Origin: Otis tarda
Lineage: Eukaryota; Chordata; Aves; Otidiformes; Otididae
Assembly: GCA_026413225.1 (NCBI GenBank)
Contig: CM048554.1
Span: forward strand, 11,300,001-11,364,000
Length of the DNA: 64,000 nt
Reading direction: 5' to 3'
Part shown: positions 37,351 to 48,000 of the stretch, piece by piece
Position numbering within the stretch: position 1 is the first letter of the stretch
Layout: each line of letters begins with the position of its first letter
Notes under the pieces: generated by a model
Seen by the model: the letters and a program-made list of their open reading frames with translations, nothing else
Databases searched by the model: none
Told to the model about the DNA's origin: nothing
Translations under genes and position numbers: made by a program

Positions 37351-37502
37351 GACGAGCGGTGCCAACTTGCTGCTCACCTTCTGGCTGCACCTGAAGCTGG
37401 AGGAGAGAAATGTGTCTCTGCTCCTGCGCTCCCAGCTGGAAAAGCTGCTTGGCACCTCAGTAGCAGTGGAGAAGCTGCAGCTTGTTTCACTCTTTGTTGA
37501 AG
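37351..37502 (+). CDS. Exon 8: C-terminal part of SEA-like domain
   Basis: Acceptor CCCCTGCCCGCAG, donor GTTGAAG|GTGGGT; 152 bases, phase 2 to phase 1. It reads TSGANLLLTFWLHLKLEERN and then the helix LLRSQLEKLLG and a final strand VEKLQLVSLFVE (residues 1308-1358). In cleaved SEA domains the strand here carries GSVVV; here it is SGANLLLTF, so autoproteolysis is not supported. The whole SEA-like module (exons 6-8, about 106 residues) is within normal SEA length. Confidence 0.82.
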
Positions 37503-37583
37503 GTGGGTGTTTCACTTTTCTCTGGGATAAACCCTTTTACGCCAAGCCTGACTTGACTTACAGCATGTATTCCCCTGTTACAG

Positions 37584-37736
37584 ATGTCAACGAGTGCAGC
37601 GCTGGGGTCGGCCTCTGTGGGGAGGAGGCAGAGTGCTTCAACGGTGTGGGCACGTACCTATGTCGCTGCAAAAAGGACTACGAAGACCATTCTCCCACCA
37701 AGTCTGGCACCCTCTGCATCCGTGCTCCCCGATCAG
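37584..37736 (+). CDS. Exon 9: calcium-binding-type EGF domain
   Basis: Acceptor CCCCTGTTACAG, donor CGATCAG|GTAGAG; 153 bases, phase 1-1, the usual phase of a shuffled EGF exon. Six cysteines at 1363, 1370, 1376, 1385, 1387 and 1403 fit the EGF pattern. DVNEC at the start and C-F-N-G-V-G-T-Y-L-C-R-C (positions 1376-1387) match the calcium-binding and Asn-hydroxylation consensus. It sits directly between the SEA-like domain and the membrane span, as in several membrane mucins. This is the clearest module of the gene after the CUB domains. Confidence 0.92.
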
Positions 37737-38130
37737 GTAGAGAACAAAGCAGTGGCTCTGCTTTCTCCTGCAGCTGTGTGTTTCTCCTGTGTGTGAGCAA
37801 GTAATTTGAGCAAGTCATGTGATCCTTTTGGAAACCAAAGGGAGTGAGGAAGAGTGAGGTTTAGGCAGCATAGGTATATAAGTTGGGAGGAGAGCCTATA
37901 CTCAAAGGTGAAATGGTCGTCTCTGAATTCCAAAGGCTTTGCCTTTCAGAAGTTAGCCTAGATAGGCCCCCAAGGGGTGACCTCCATCAGTTAACTGTGT
38001 CAGGTTAAAGTATTGTTGCTCATTGGGTGTAATCCAGTGTGACATACGAAGGCTCTCCTGAGTGGTGCCTGAAAGTTTTAGGGACTAAAGCTACTTCTGG
38101 GCTCCTCAATGCAATAGAGATATGGGCATA

Positions 38131-38586
38131 CTGGAGACCGTCCAACGAAGGGTCACAAGGATGAGGAAGGGATTGGAGCATCTCTCCTATGAGGAAAGGC
38201 TGAGAGAGGTGGGTCTGTTTGGCCAGGAGAAGAGAAATCTCAGGAGGATCTTGTCAATGTATATAAATACCTGAAGGGTGGGTGGAAAGACAACAAAGCC
38301 AGGCTGTTCTGAGTGGCATCCACTGACAGGACCAGAGGCAATGGGCAGAAAGTGAAACACAGGAGGTTCCCTCTGAACACCAGGAATTTTTTTTTTTTTT
38401 TTGCTGTGAAGGTGACTGAGCACCAGCACAGGGAGGTTGTGGAGTCTCCATCCTTGGAGATATTCAAAAGCTGTCTAGACTTGGTCCTGGGCAACTGGAT
38501 CTGGGTGGCCCTGCAAGCACATTGGACTAGATGGCCTCCAGAGATCCCTTCCCCTCTCAATCCCTTTGTGATTGATTCTGTGATTC
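38131..38586 (+). mobile_element. CR1 LINE fragment inside an intron
   Basis: Plus-strand CR1 of an older type, about 450 bases. It has a CTGGAGACCGTCCAACGAAG start, a GGATCTTGTCAATGTATATAAATACC block, an internal T-run at 38387-38402, and a terminus with GGACTAGATGGCCTCCAGAG and TGATTCTGTGATTC. It lies between the EGF exon and the membrane-span exon. Confidence 0.92.
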
Positions 38587-39732
38587 CCCCTTTCTGCTGT
38601 GGATGGAAACTCTCAGTAAAGCCAACACTCCCTGGGAGGAGTAAGTTGTTGCAGCTGCCAGCCCTGGTGTATTTAACAGGGGGTTAAATACTGGTAGCTG
38701 CTGTGCTCTGCTCACTGGTTGCACTGGCACTTCCATGTACAACCTCTCCATGAGGCTTAGCCTATCTTCCCCTAGTCTGCTACTTCCCCTCCATCACAGT
38801 TAAAACTTTATTCCCCAAGACCTTCTGTATCTTCTGGCCTTGGCTGCTCTCGGAGCTTGGTGCTATAAGCCAAGGGTGATTTATGAGTTAGCTCTGCTGT
38901 AACTCACGCAATCCAAAAACCTGGTCAGTCCTTGGAGTGCCCTCTGATCTCCTGTCACACTGTGTAGAACTTGGTGAGAAAGATATTGATGATCCTGGTG
39001 TTTACCCCAGTGGTCCCCTGACATATTTGACACAAGGCTAAGCAGATGGCATGTGGTGCTTGACTATAATCAGAGCTAGCTAAGCTAATCTTGCAGAGTA
39101 ATAGGGCCTCCCAGCCTGAAAAACACCAATATTTTGCAATATATACTCAAAACACTGCTGCTACTTTACCAAAACCACTTCTCATCCCTGCAACACTGAA
39201 AATGTTGAATGTGAGCTTGCAGCCAAATTGTATTCCTTCTCCATCCTCTCAGCTTCAAATTCATTAACCGGTTATGCAGCCTAAGCCTATCAAGATCAGC
39301 TGAATAAGGTGTTTTATTAATATATAAATAATTTTATAAATGCATATTTATCTCTTGGGTCAAAGAGAGGGTCCCTTCAGGTCTGAATGGAAGTGGTAGC
39401 AGGTCTTCTAGCCTCCATGGAGCTGCATGTTGGTTTAGTGAAGGCTTTACTCCATTGAGGCTTTCCTAGGGTAGCACCAGCCTTGTGCTGCTCCTGCACG
39501 CTGGCTCTTGGTCTAAATCTTTCTTTGGGTGGGAGATTGGGAAAGATTCTCCTGCCCCCAAGGTGGGTTTCTGGAGGGCAGCAGGGGAGCTGTTGACCTT
39601 TCTGGAGGAGCACCCACAGCTCCAGATCTCAGCCCTAAGCACTGCGGACCTGATGTGGGGGACATGGGAGACTCTGAGCACAGTGGGGGCCTCTGGGGCA
39701 AGCAGGATGAGGACATGGACCTTCTCTTGCAG

Positions 39733-40052
39733 GGATCAGCTTCTTCCTCCGCCATGCTGACATCCTAGTAGGGGCAGCCATCACGGCTGGCCTGGCGATG
39801 CTGGTGGCTGCTGGCGCCCTGTGCAGGGCAGGCAGGCGGGGACGGCACCCCAGGAGGAATCAGAGCCCAGAGGAGCCACCAGTGAGGGCTGTGGAGGAGC
39901 CAGCAATGGAGCTGCATGACCTCGGGGAGTGCCTGCGCCTCGACCCCTTCCAGCTGAAGCTGCGGGCCAGGCCCCCTGAGTGGCTGTGGAGTGCCCGGGC
40001 CCACCCTGGCCGGGCATACCAGGTCTTCCTGGAGCAGTCCCCCCCACTCTGA
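39733..40052 (+). CDS. Exon 10: transmembrane span, cytosolic tail and stop
   Basis: Acceptor CTTCTCTTGCAG, phase 1; 320 bases to a TGA at 40050-40052. It encodes ISFFLRHAD, then a 21-residue hydrophobic span at 1420-1440 (ILVGAAITAGLAML...), a basic stop-transfer stretch (CRAGRRGRHPRR) and a 75-residue tail rich in Arg, Glu and Pro. The basic residues on the C-terminal side indicate type I orientation. The tail ends in AYQVFLEQSPPL; YQVF at 1505-1508 fits a YXX-hydrophobic sorting motif, though this is a weak consensus. No ITAM, ITIM or kinase motif is seen. Confidence 0.88.
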
Positions 40053-40330
40053 GGGGGCCCTGGGGCTCCCTCAAACTCCTGTTGGCCCCAGTGACCTGCA
40101 CAGTCAGTCCTGCACTCCCTGACCAACACAAGCCACCAGCTGTGCAAACTCTTCTGGTGTGTTTTACGGACCACAACTCTCCCACCGAAGTCTTCCTCAT
40201 CATTTAATTTTTTTTTAATGCTTGCTCAGCTTGGGAAGCAAAGCTCCACACCCCATATGTCTTCTCTGAACTTTTACTCTCTCAGTGTATTGAAATTAAA
40301 CACTTCTCTTTTTTTTTAAGGAAAAAAAAA
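40053..40330 (+). other. 3' UTR and polyadenylation signal of the CUB/SEA/EGF gene
   Basis: About 250 bases after the stop, ending in a variant hexamer ATTAAA at 40295-40300 followed by a T-rich stretch and an A-rich stretch. The end point is inferred from these signals. Confidence 0.55.
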
Positions 40331-40556
40331 AGAAATATGATGTTTTGGTGCTTAATTTATGAAATTAAAGATTATTCTGGCTTGCTGCTGCAGAGCTCTA
40401 CAGGAAGTCCTGGGGGAGGCTTCTTGAAGCCTGGCTGAGAAACAACCCTATGGCCTGACTTCAGGTTTTAGGGAGGCTCCTGGCCAGCTTATGAGACATG
40501 ACATGGTACCCTGTCACTGAGCCATGGGGACAGTGTCTTCAGTGCTGGTGTGAATG

Positions 40557-40763
40557 TCAGTGATCAATGTGCTGGCTGCAAAAAGCATCACCACCATCAA
40601 AATCCTCCTGGCACTGCTGCCTCCCAAGCTGCAGGTTTGTAACTTTTCCATCTGCTGAGTACCAGGCTTTTTGAATGTAGATAACCATGTATTTTTCCTT
40701 CTGGGAAGATGTGTGAATGGTGTGGTGGCAAATGTCCCACTGGAGGGCACTGTCTGCCACCAA
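40557..40763 (-). pseudogene. Inverted relic of a third CUB-like exon
   Basis: On the minus strand a 68-codon open stretch contains ICHHTIHTSSQKEKYMVIYIQ, which lines up with WCNWTI-SAGSQK-HIVIYIQ of the CUB domains in exons 3 and 4: Cys, Thr-Ile, Ser-Gln-Lys and IYIQ all match, with a two-residue insertion. The next Cys is followed at +5 by Asp, as in both CUB copies (C-GKNH-D; here C-QEDF-D). It stops soon after at HIDH, and the upstream half of the domain is not in this frame, although a phase-1-like acceptor (CTTCACTCAG) lies near 40862. Best read as a decayed, inverted paralogue. A functional exon of an unseen minus-strand gene is less likely. Confidence 0.5.
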
Positions 40764-41631
40764 AAACCCAGCAAGGGCTGCTGCTGCAGAGCTGTGCCCC
40801 TGCGCTGGCCTGGGCAGGGGGCTGCCAGATGTGGGGCACAGCTGGAGCTGGGGGTCCCTGAGTGAAGCAAGACCAGTTAGCGCAGCTCAGGGATGGTCTC
40901 TTTGCACTTGTCGACCAGCTTTGGCCAAGGTGGGCTGTGGAGGTGGGGGCTGAATGAAGCAGCTTGCATGTATGTGTGCCCAGCTCAGATCTGCTCTCCA
41001 GCGTGAGCTTAAATGGGGCTGGAAAAGGTCCTGTTGTGTTTCTCTGCAGAGAAGCGGTGAGAACGCTAGTGAAGGAGGAAAAAAGGACCTCAGACATTTC
41101 CCTGGAGCAATTCTCTTTCTATCCTTCCCCCACCAAAAATAAATCCTTATATCTCAGCTGTTGAATCAGGGGAGAAGCAGCATTTGCAGCATGGAGGGGG
41201 ATGTGCCAAGGGAGGAGGCTGCAGTCCAAATTGGGCCTTTATTAATGCCAAGGTTGTGCAGAACCAGGCAAGAGCACATTACACGGGCTGAGATGATAAC
41301 GAAAGGAGCATCCCTGGAGCTCAGCTGGCAGCTGCGGTGCCCTTCCAGGGAGGGGTGGCTGTGTTGCTCCCCAGTAACAGAGGCTCATCCAAATGAGTAA
41401 GTGCCAATGGGGCCCTCCTGCCTGCAGAGTCATGCAAAGCAGACACCTTTTCCCTTTTTTTCTCCTTGGCTCCGTGAAGGGGCTCAGGAGCTCTTCAGGT
41501 TGCAAATTCCACTCTCTCCCAGTAAGGTTTGGATCCTAAAGCCAAGTAACGAATAAGCAGATTGATGCTTCTGCTGACTTTCCAGCTTTTCCAGGAGCAA
41601 GGTGAGCCCTACACTGTGCTCCTGTGTGGGA

Positions 41632-42045
41632 ATCATAGAATGGTTTGGGTGGGAAGGGACCTTTAAAGGTCATCTAGTCCAACCCCCCTGCAAGGAGCAG
41701 GGACATCCCTGACTAGATCAGGTTGCTCAGAGCCCCGTCCAACCTGGCCTTGAATGTTTCCAGGGATGGGGCCTCCACCACCTCTCTGGGCAACCTGTGC
41801 CAGTGTTCCACCACCCTCTGTGTAAAGAATTTTTTCCTAATATCTAATCTGAATCTACCTCCTTCTATTTTAAAACCATTACCCCTTGTCCTATCATAAC
41901 AGGCCCTGCTGAAGAGTTTCTCCCCATCTTCCCTGTAGGCCCCCTTTAGGTACTGGAAGACCACTATAAGGTCTCTCTGGAGCCTTCTCTTCTCCAGGCT
42001 GAACAGCCTCAACTCTCTCAGCCTGGAAGCTAGCTCCTGTAACAC
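41632..42045 (-). mobile_element. CR1 LINE fragment with open ORF2 C-terminus
   Basis: Minus-strand CR1 of about 410 bases starting AATCATAGAATGGTTTGGGT. It keeps an open frame of 110 codons for the C-terminal end of CR1 ORF2 (FSLEKRRLQRDL, then [19 protein letters not shown] and LPREVVEAPSLETF). The open frame suggests a fairly young insertion. The reverse transcriptase and endonuclease parts are absent. Confidence 0.95.
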
Positions 42046-42049
42046 TCAG

Positions 42050-45000
42050 CAGGTTTGCAAACACTGTGGTCTCTCCCTAAGCCCGTGGTGCCATCCAGGA
42101 GTGAGTTAAAGGCACCACCTTACCTTCCACAAACCTTTTGAGCCACCATCCCCTGGCCCATTATGAAGCCAGTGCATCCCACTCCTTCCCATAGCCACAG
42201 CATGTTTTGTCCCGTTGTAAGAGGGTTCCTCAAGTTTGATTATCTCCACTGCATAGCTGCTGGAAAGAATAAGAAGCTGAATGTTCAGCTACTCTCCTTC
42301 GCCATGTACTGAAGAAAGGAGCGACACGTGTTGGGAATGCAGCTGGTGCTTTCATGAGCTCATGGCAGCTCCACTGCATTGCTGCTTCTGTAAGTCACCA
42401 TGCTCCAAACTCAAAGGACTGCTTATATATTTTAAAAAATAATCATAAAAAAAAATCCGTCTGTGCCACAGGAGCATGATGCTACCCACAGAGCAAGTAA
42501 AATAAGTCCTCTACAGGTCATTCCCAGCAGCTTGATCTGAAAATTGCTTTCAGGCTGACCCAGAGCCACTGCGGCACAAGGGGGCCTGGGTGTGACCTCA
42601 GCTGTTTTGGCATGCTGGCAATGATCTGCCGTCCCCTGGCTTGGCTCTTTTCAGGGACAGAGATGATTTAGGGCTGAGCCAGGCCAGGCAGCAGCTGGGC
42701 CCCATTGCCCACCAAGGAGCTATGTCAGTGCTTGGGAGGGTGGGCTGGGAGAGGGGCAGATCTTCAAGTTTGCAAAAGGTGATGTTTTGTGGTCTTTAGG
42801 GGTTTTCCTTTCTCTTTTTGAGTGTGTGGCTCTGGAGGGAGGCAGCAAGGTGACCTGAGGGGGAGAGGGGCTGCTGCAAGCCCCAAGCTCTCAGGATTTT
42901 CAATTCTAGTTAGCACTGGGTTCCTCCTGTGAGTCTGGAGAAGATGATGTGGAGAACAGGGACAGCTGTTGGGAGAAAATGCAGACTTGGAGATGAGCTT
43001 TGTGCTTGGCCTCGAGGGAGCAAGTTTTGTCTTGCCTCATGGGCCTGGCCAAGGCAAAGGGTCTCTTCCTCACCCCACAGCTGCCCTGGGATGAGCAATC
43101 CCTGTGCTCCTCAAAGCAGAGGTGCCCTGTAGGGATGGATGGAGACCCATGTCTTAAAATGAGGAGACATCCTGCATCACAATTGCTTGGCAGCTTTTGG
43201 TCAAGGCATCCGAACTTTGAGATACAGATATATACTGTCTTGTACACACATGGGCACACACACAAGAAGATGATGGGCTGGAGACCTCCTGCTCTTCATG
43301 GAGTGATTTCCTTAATTTTCTTTAACCGATGCCTCAGAGAAGAGATTGAGTGAAAGATTCCCCCTCCATTTGTGGTTTTTTTTTCTGTCACAAACTATCT
43401 GTGATATGTGGATATGAACTGCTTTAAGTGCTTAAAAAAAATCTGATCCGTGCTGTGCTGATTCCCAGCCCTATCTGTTGTAGCTGTGTCGTTAATAAGC
43501 AGATCTTCTTCCACATACAGCATTATGTTACCACAGAGCACAGCTGGGACTTCTGGCAGCGCCGTGGAATTATCTCCTCCTTAATGGCTCATCCCTGCTC
43601 TGGCTGGGAGGTATATCATCTGCGATATTACGGTGTACCACAGAGATAATAAACCCGAGGATGGAGCTGGCACTTTTCCCTGGAGCCTGCAACGCCTGCA
43701 CTTGGACCAGTGCGTGGTTAGTGCAAGCCCATCAGCGCTTGGTAAGAAAAGGAGGAGACGCAAGGATGGAACTGGCTTGCTTGGTTTGCATGCCATGAAA
43801 GGGAAAAAGATGATGTAATTCCCAAAAAAAAAAGACTGTCAGCTGAGCCGTCACTTGTCCAGCACAGGTTCAGGCTGGGTATGTGCGGCACAGAGGGAGC
43901 AGACTGGAAGAGCTGCATCTTTGCTGGCTTTCCCCATTTGTAGATTTTGCACAATGCAAAGGGATGCCCTGCTCCTAAGTGAGGTTTCCTGTGCTTATGT
44001 GCAAGGGGCTGCAGAACTGCAAACTGTTTGTCCCCCCGCGCATGAGAAATTCAGACGCCACCTTTCCTGATGTAAAACAGGCAGTCCCTTTTACCTCACA
44101 CTCTTTGAGACAGTACAGTGTGTTTCTCTGAAATGTCAGGTGCTCATGGTTGTTTCTGGGGCTGGCAGAGCCAGAAGAAGATGGCCAGGTGGTCTTGTGT
44201 CTGTCTCTTGAAGTGGGTGTCTTGGAAATGCTTGTTTGGCCAGGCTCAGGCTGGATCCCCAGCAGGAGATCGCCCTGAGCAAGCAGCCTCCCTGTTTGGA
44301 AGCTGTGGTTTTTGGGGCAATGAGGTCAATGGGCAAAGCTCTGCCTGCCTCCGCTTTGCCCAGCACGCAGCTTGCTCTTAAACCCGGGAGGGGAGAATAA
44401 CTAACTCTGTGGGGAAAGGCCCTAGCATTTAATTTACCTGTTCCAGCCTGTTCCCATGCACTGAGGTTACCCAGAGAAGTTGTGGATGCCCCATCCCTGG
44501 AAGCGTTCGAGGCCAGGCTGGACAGAGCTCTGAGTGACCTGGTCTGGTGGAAGGTGTCCCTGCCCAGGGCAGGGGGGTTGGACTAGATGATCTTTAAGGT
44601 CCCTTCCAACCCAAACCATTCTATCATTCTATGACTTCTTAAATTCATGCTGTAAACCACTGAGGGAAATCCTGCAACTTCCACTGCGGCACAGCCAGCT
44701 GTTGGGGGAGGACCTGGCCGCTTGGACCTGGTGGTCCAAGGCAAGGATGAGAGCTGTTTTCAGCTAGTTGTTTTTGATTTCTATTGCTTGCAGCCTGCAC
44801 TCTCTCCCAGGTGCAAGGCTCCCACTGGACCATCTTTCCCTGCAGCCCTTCATCCAGACACACTGTCCTGCTAACACTCACGTGCTGGCCCAGGGAGGGA
44901 GGAAAGCCCAGGGCAGCGAGGTGCCCAAGCAGGCCTTGCTGCAGTCAAAGCTGCTACAGCAGCAGATCCGTCCATGTGTAGTGTGAAAGCAGGCGGTGGA

Positions 45001-48000
45001 GCTGGCACGCTGCCTCTCTCCTTTATGGGGTGTGAAGTGACAGCAGCCGCCCCTCACGGCTGGGCTTTGGAGAAATGTCAGGCTTTTATCGGAAGCATCG
45101 AAGATGCGTGTGACCTGTGTGCAAAACACAGCAGGGCTTAGATCTGAACACCAAGCTCATCATGAGCAATTGGTGTTACAGTTTCCCTGTTACCGTTTCA
45201 CTCCTGAATAATCTTGCTTTTTATTTTCCGCTGAGGCCGAAGGAACTGCACAGTCTTGCTCTGCCTCATGAGTGCCAGGCTGGGTTTCGGAACAGCCCAT
45301 CCCTCCTTCCCTGCTCTCCCAGGTTGACATGAGAGGGGCTGAATTTCTTCCCTCTGCTGCAGGTCAGGGTATTGGCATCTGGTCTTCTCTCTCATCTGTG
45401 GTGGAGAGAATTAATAGACAATAAACCCAGGCAAATCTGCTGGGTCTGTAGATCTGAATTTAGGCACTGCAGTCCAAGATTGACTGGGAGCTCCACTGCT
45501 TCTGACATCCAAAATGAATTTGTCACCTCACAGTGCGGCACTTTGCTCGCTCACAGCCCTTGGCCATACGAAATGACCCACTCTGTTGATTTATGGGCCA
45601 CCAAGTACAATTTTTTTTTGCAGTAGGAACTGTTCTCTCGTGCATTATCACTGAGCCACTGCGCTGTGTGCAGAGGTTTCAGAGAGTCCATGATTAACTT
45701 GGAGATGTCCTAGGAGCTGCAGGGGAGGAAGAGTATTTGAATAGCATCAGATTCTTTTCTTTTTTTAAAAAAAGACATTTACTGAGCTCTGTTTGAACTC
45801 ATTCTTCCCATAGGGAGGAATCTCAGTCTCATCTAAGGCCTTGTTTAAGGGGCTAGATGGTAGAGCAGTAAATGTGCTGTAAGTGAGCAAAGAGGGAGTT
45901 TTCATGGACAGACAATAAAGAGTTGTTTATAGGAGCAGGGATGAGGTTGGAGACCAGAAGGATGCTTCAGCCTTTGCTGTGATTGCTCCTTGTTGCAGTG
46001 GAAGTGGAAAGGGCAGGTGGTACCCAGGCACTTGGGGTGCCCATGGGCCCCCTTCTTCCCCCGAGAGGAGCCAGGCTGTGCGGCTGAGTGGCAACAGGGC
46101 TGGGACACGCTGTGCTGCTTCTCCTCTGCTGAAACAAGGATCCTTGCAGAGGATCAAGCGAGGAGGTAGCAAACCTCGAGACAGATGTCTACAGAAACAT
46201 TCCTCATTGGAGATGTTGTCTTGCTTTTCCTTGCAGTTCCTGAGTAATACAGGTAGTAAATTTGATGGCACGTGGATGATCGTGCAGCCTGTGTTCCACA
46301 GGGCAGGGGGCTACCAAGGAGTCTTCAGGGACACCTTCACCAGGAAAGAGTTTTGGAAAAATACCTGAAAGTGTAATTGTATACAGCGCATGTAAAAAGA
46401 AGGGGTGGAGGGAAAAAACAAAAAAGCTTCCTTCTTCATATAGATGCTTTCAAGTGCCATTGGTGCACTGACTTTGGCAGGATGAAATTAGCCATGTCCA
46501 GAGGTGGGTAAACCGCTCAACTCTCTTTTTCTCCATCTTCTCAGCACAATTTGAATGCATCGCCATGCCTGCTGTAACCAGACAGCAGCTTAAAAAAATT
46601 ACCACTGGCCTTGCATTAAGCTTTGTGCCTTACTGAACTGGCCAGCCATGTGGCCACGTATTGCAGCACCGCCATTGTATGAGGCACTCTCTGCCAAACT
46701 GAACCTCTCTTGGCCATGACCTTTACATGCAACGTACGTATGGGATGCCCTAAGCTATCCTCTGCAGTGAAGCAGGGGAGACTCCAGTGGGCCCCACGAC
46801 CCCACGGGAGGGCAGGAATAAGCCTTCCCGCAGGCAGATGAGGCTTGGAGCAAGTTGCCTCTGCTTGCGTTGCAGAAGACTGGAATGAAACCAAAGGTTG
46901 AAGCCCAAGAGAAACGGCAAAATGGTTTCAGCTTATTGCTGCCGTTCAAAAATGCAGGTAGTCATGGGACTGGGTGGGTGATGGAAATGATTACGGTTTG
47001 GAAGGGCCCTTGGATGAAAAGCTGAGGCTTTGGTGCAGCTTGCTTTAACGGAGAGAGAAAGAAAAGGCTATGGTAGTGATAGATATCCTAACTGGCTTGT
47101 CTCATGGTACAGGAATGAGGGGGACGCTCCCTGAAAGCAATCTGCAAAGGCAAACTTTAAACTCATAAAAGAAATATTATGTTTTAATCATGTGAAATGG
47201 GGCAGTGGAGTTCACTGGCAGAAGATACAGCTGAGAGCAAGTTCTGCAGTGCCCAAATGGGTCAAAATGTGCTCCTTTGCGAGGGCTGGTGTGGAAATGG
47301 CTCTGAACTTGTTCCCCGCCGAGCACTGGCACGTGCTTCTGGGGCTTTGCTGCAAGCAGGGAGAAGTGGAAATGTGGCTTTGTGCTGCGATTGGAACAGC
47401 ACTAGCATAATATAACCACAAACTGAGGACAATCCCTCCTGGAGAGTCTTTTTTGCCATATTAGCTCAAGTGCAGAAACTTTTAGTGGTATTCTGTTGAC
47501 CGGCTGAGTACCACCCGCTCAAGTGAGCAACAGCGAGGCAGAAAAATGCAGTTAAATATGGCTCAGAAATTATTTGGGGGTGCTTGGGAAAGCCCCATCT
47601 CCTGGAAAGCTCAGGATGCTTCTGAGCAGTGATTTCTCATTGTACTTCCCCCAGGCAGCCCTTCGAGAGCCAGTGAGGGTGGTTCAAAAGCCTGCATGCT
47701 GGCACTGAGATGATGGGATGGCTATCCCAGATGGACGGAGGCTTTGAGTGACCCCAAACGCCTCAATTTCACTCAGAGCTGGGCTGCTGGAGAAGGTGCG
47801 GGTCAGGCCACGCAAGCTGGTGTGCAGCAAGGCAGCAAGAGGGCATTGCAGGGAAGGGGTGACTACAGCAAGGGCAGGCTTGGAAGGCCTGTGGCCTTGC
47901 ATCTGAGCCGCTTGTGGGCTGAAAGAGTTAAATTAAGCCGTCCTGTGATGTAGGTTGTGGGGACAGACAGTGACAACATGGGGAGGCTGAAGTGGTTTCC

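Larger units (their letters stand above)
27795..40052 (+). other. Unnamed gene: CUB-mucin-CUB-mucin-SEA-EGF-transmembrane protein (whole locus)
   Basis: Ten coding exons can be joined at consensus splice sites with fully compatible phases: 27795-27932, 28299-28338, 29625-32057, 32500-33579, 34545-34610, 35876-35976, 36687-36751, 37351-37502, 37584-37736 and 39733-40052. Together they give 4548 bases, that is 1515 codons plus stop. Predicted order: signal peptide (1-20), CUB A (75-191), Ser/Thr/Pro-rich stretch (to 870), CUB B (886-1000), acidic Ser-rich stretch (to 1230), SEA-like (1253-1358), cbEGF (1359-1409), membrane span (1420-1440) and a 75-residue cytosolic tail. It should be a type I cell-surface, mucin-like glycoprotein. 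The SEA-EGF-TM end recalls membrane mucins and IMPG2, but the CUB repeats do not, and I do not recognise the gene. No ligand or pathway can be deduced. Exons 3-10 are well supported. Exons 1-2 rest on splice signals, phase and signal-peptide content. Confidence 0.8.

Noticed and set aside
41713..42045. 110-codon minus-strand open frame as a possible gene
   Set aside because: It is the C-terminal end of CR1 ORF2 within a LINE fragment.
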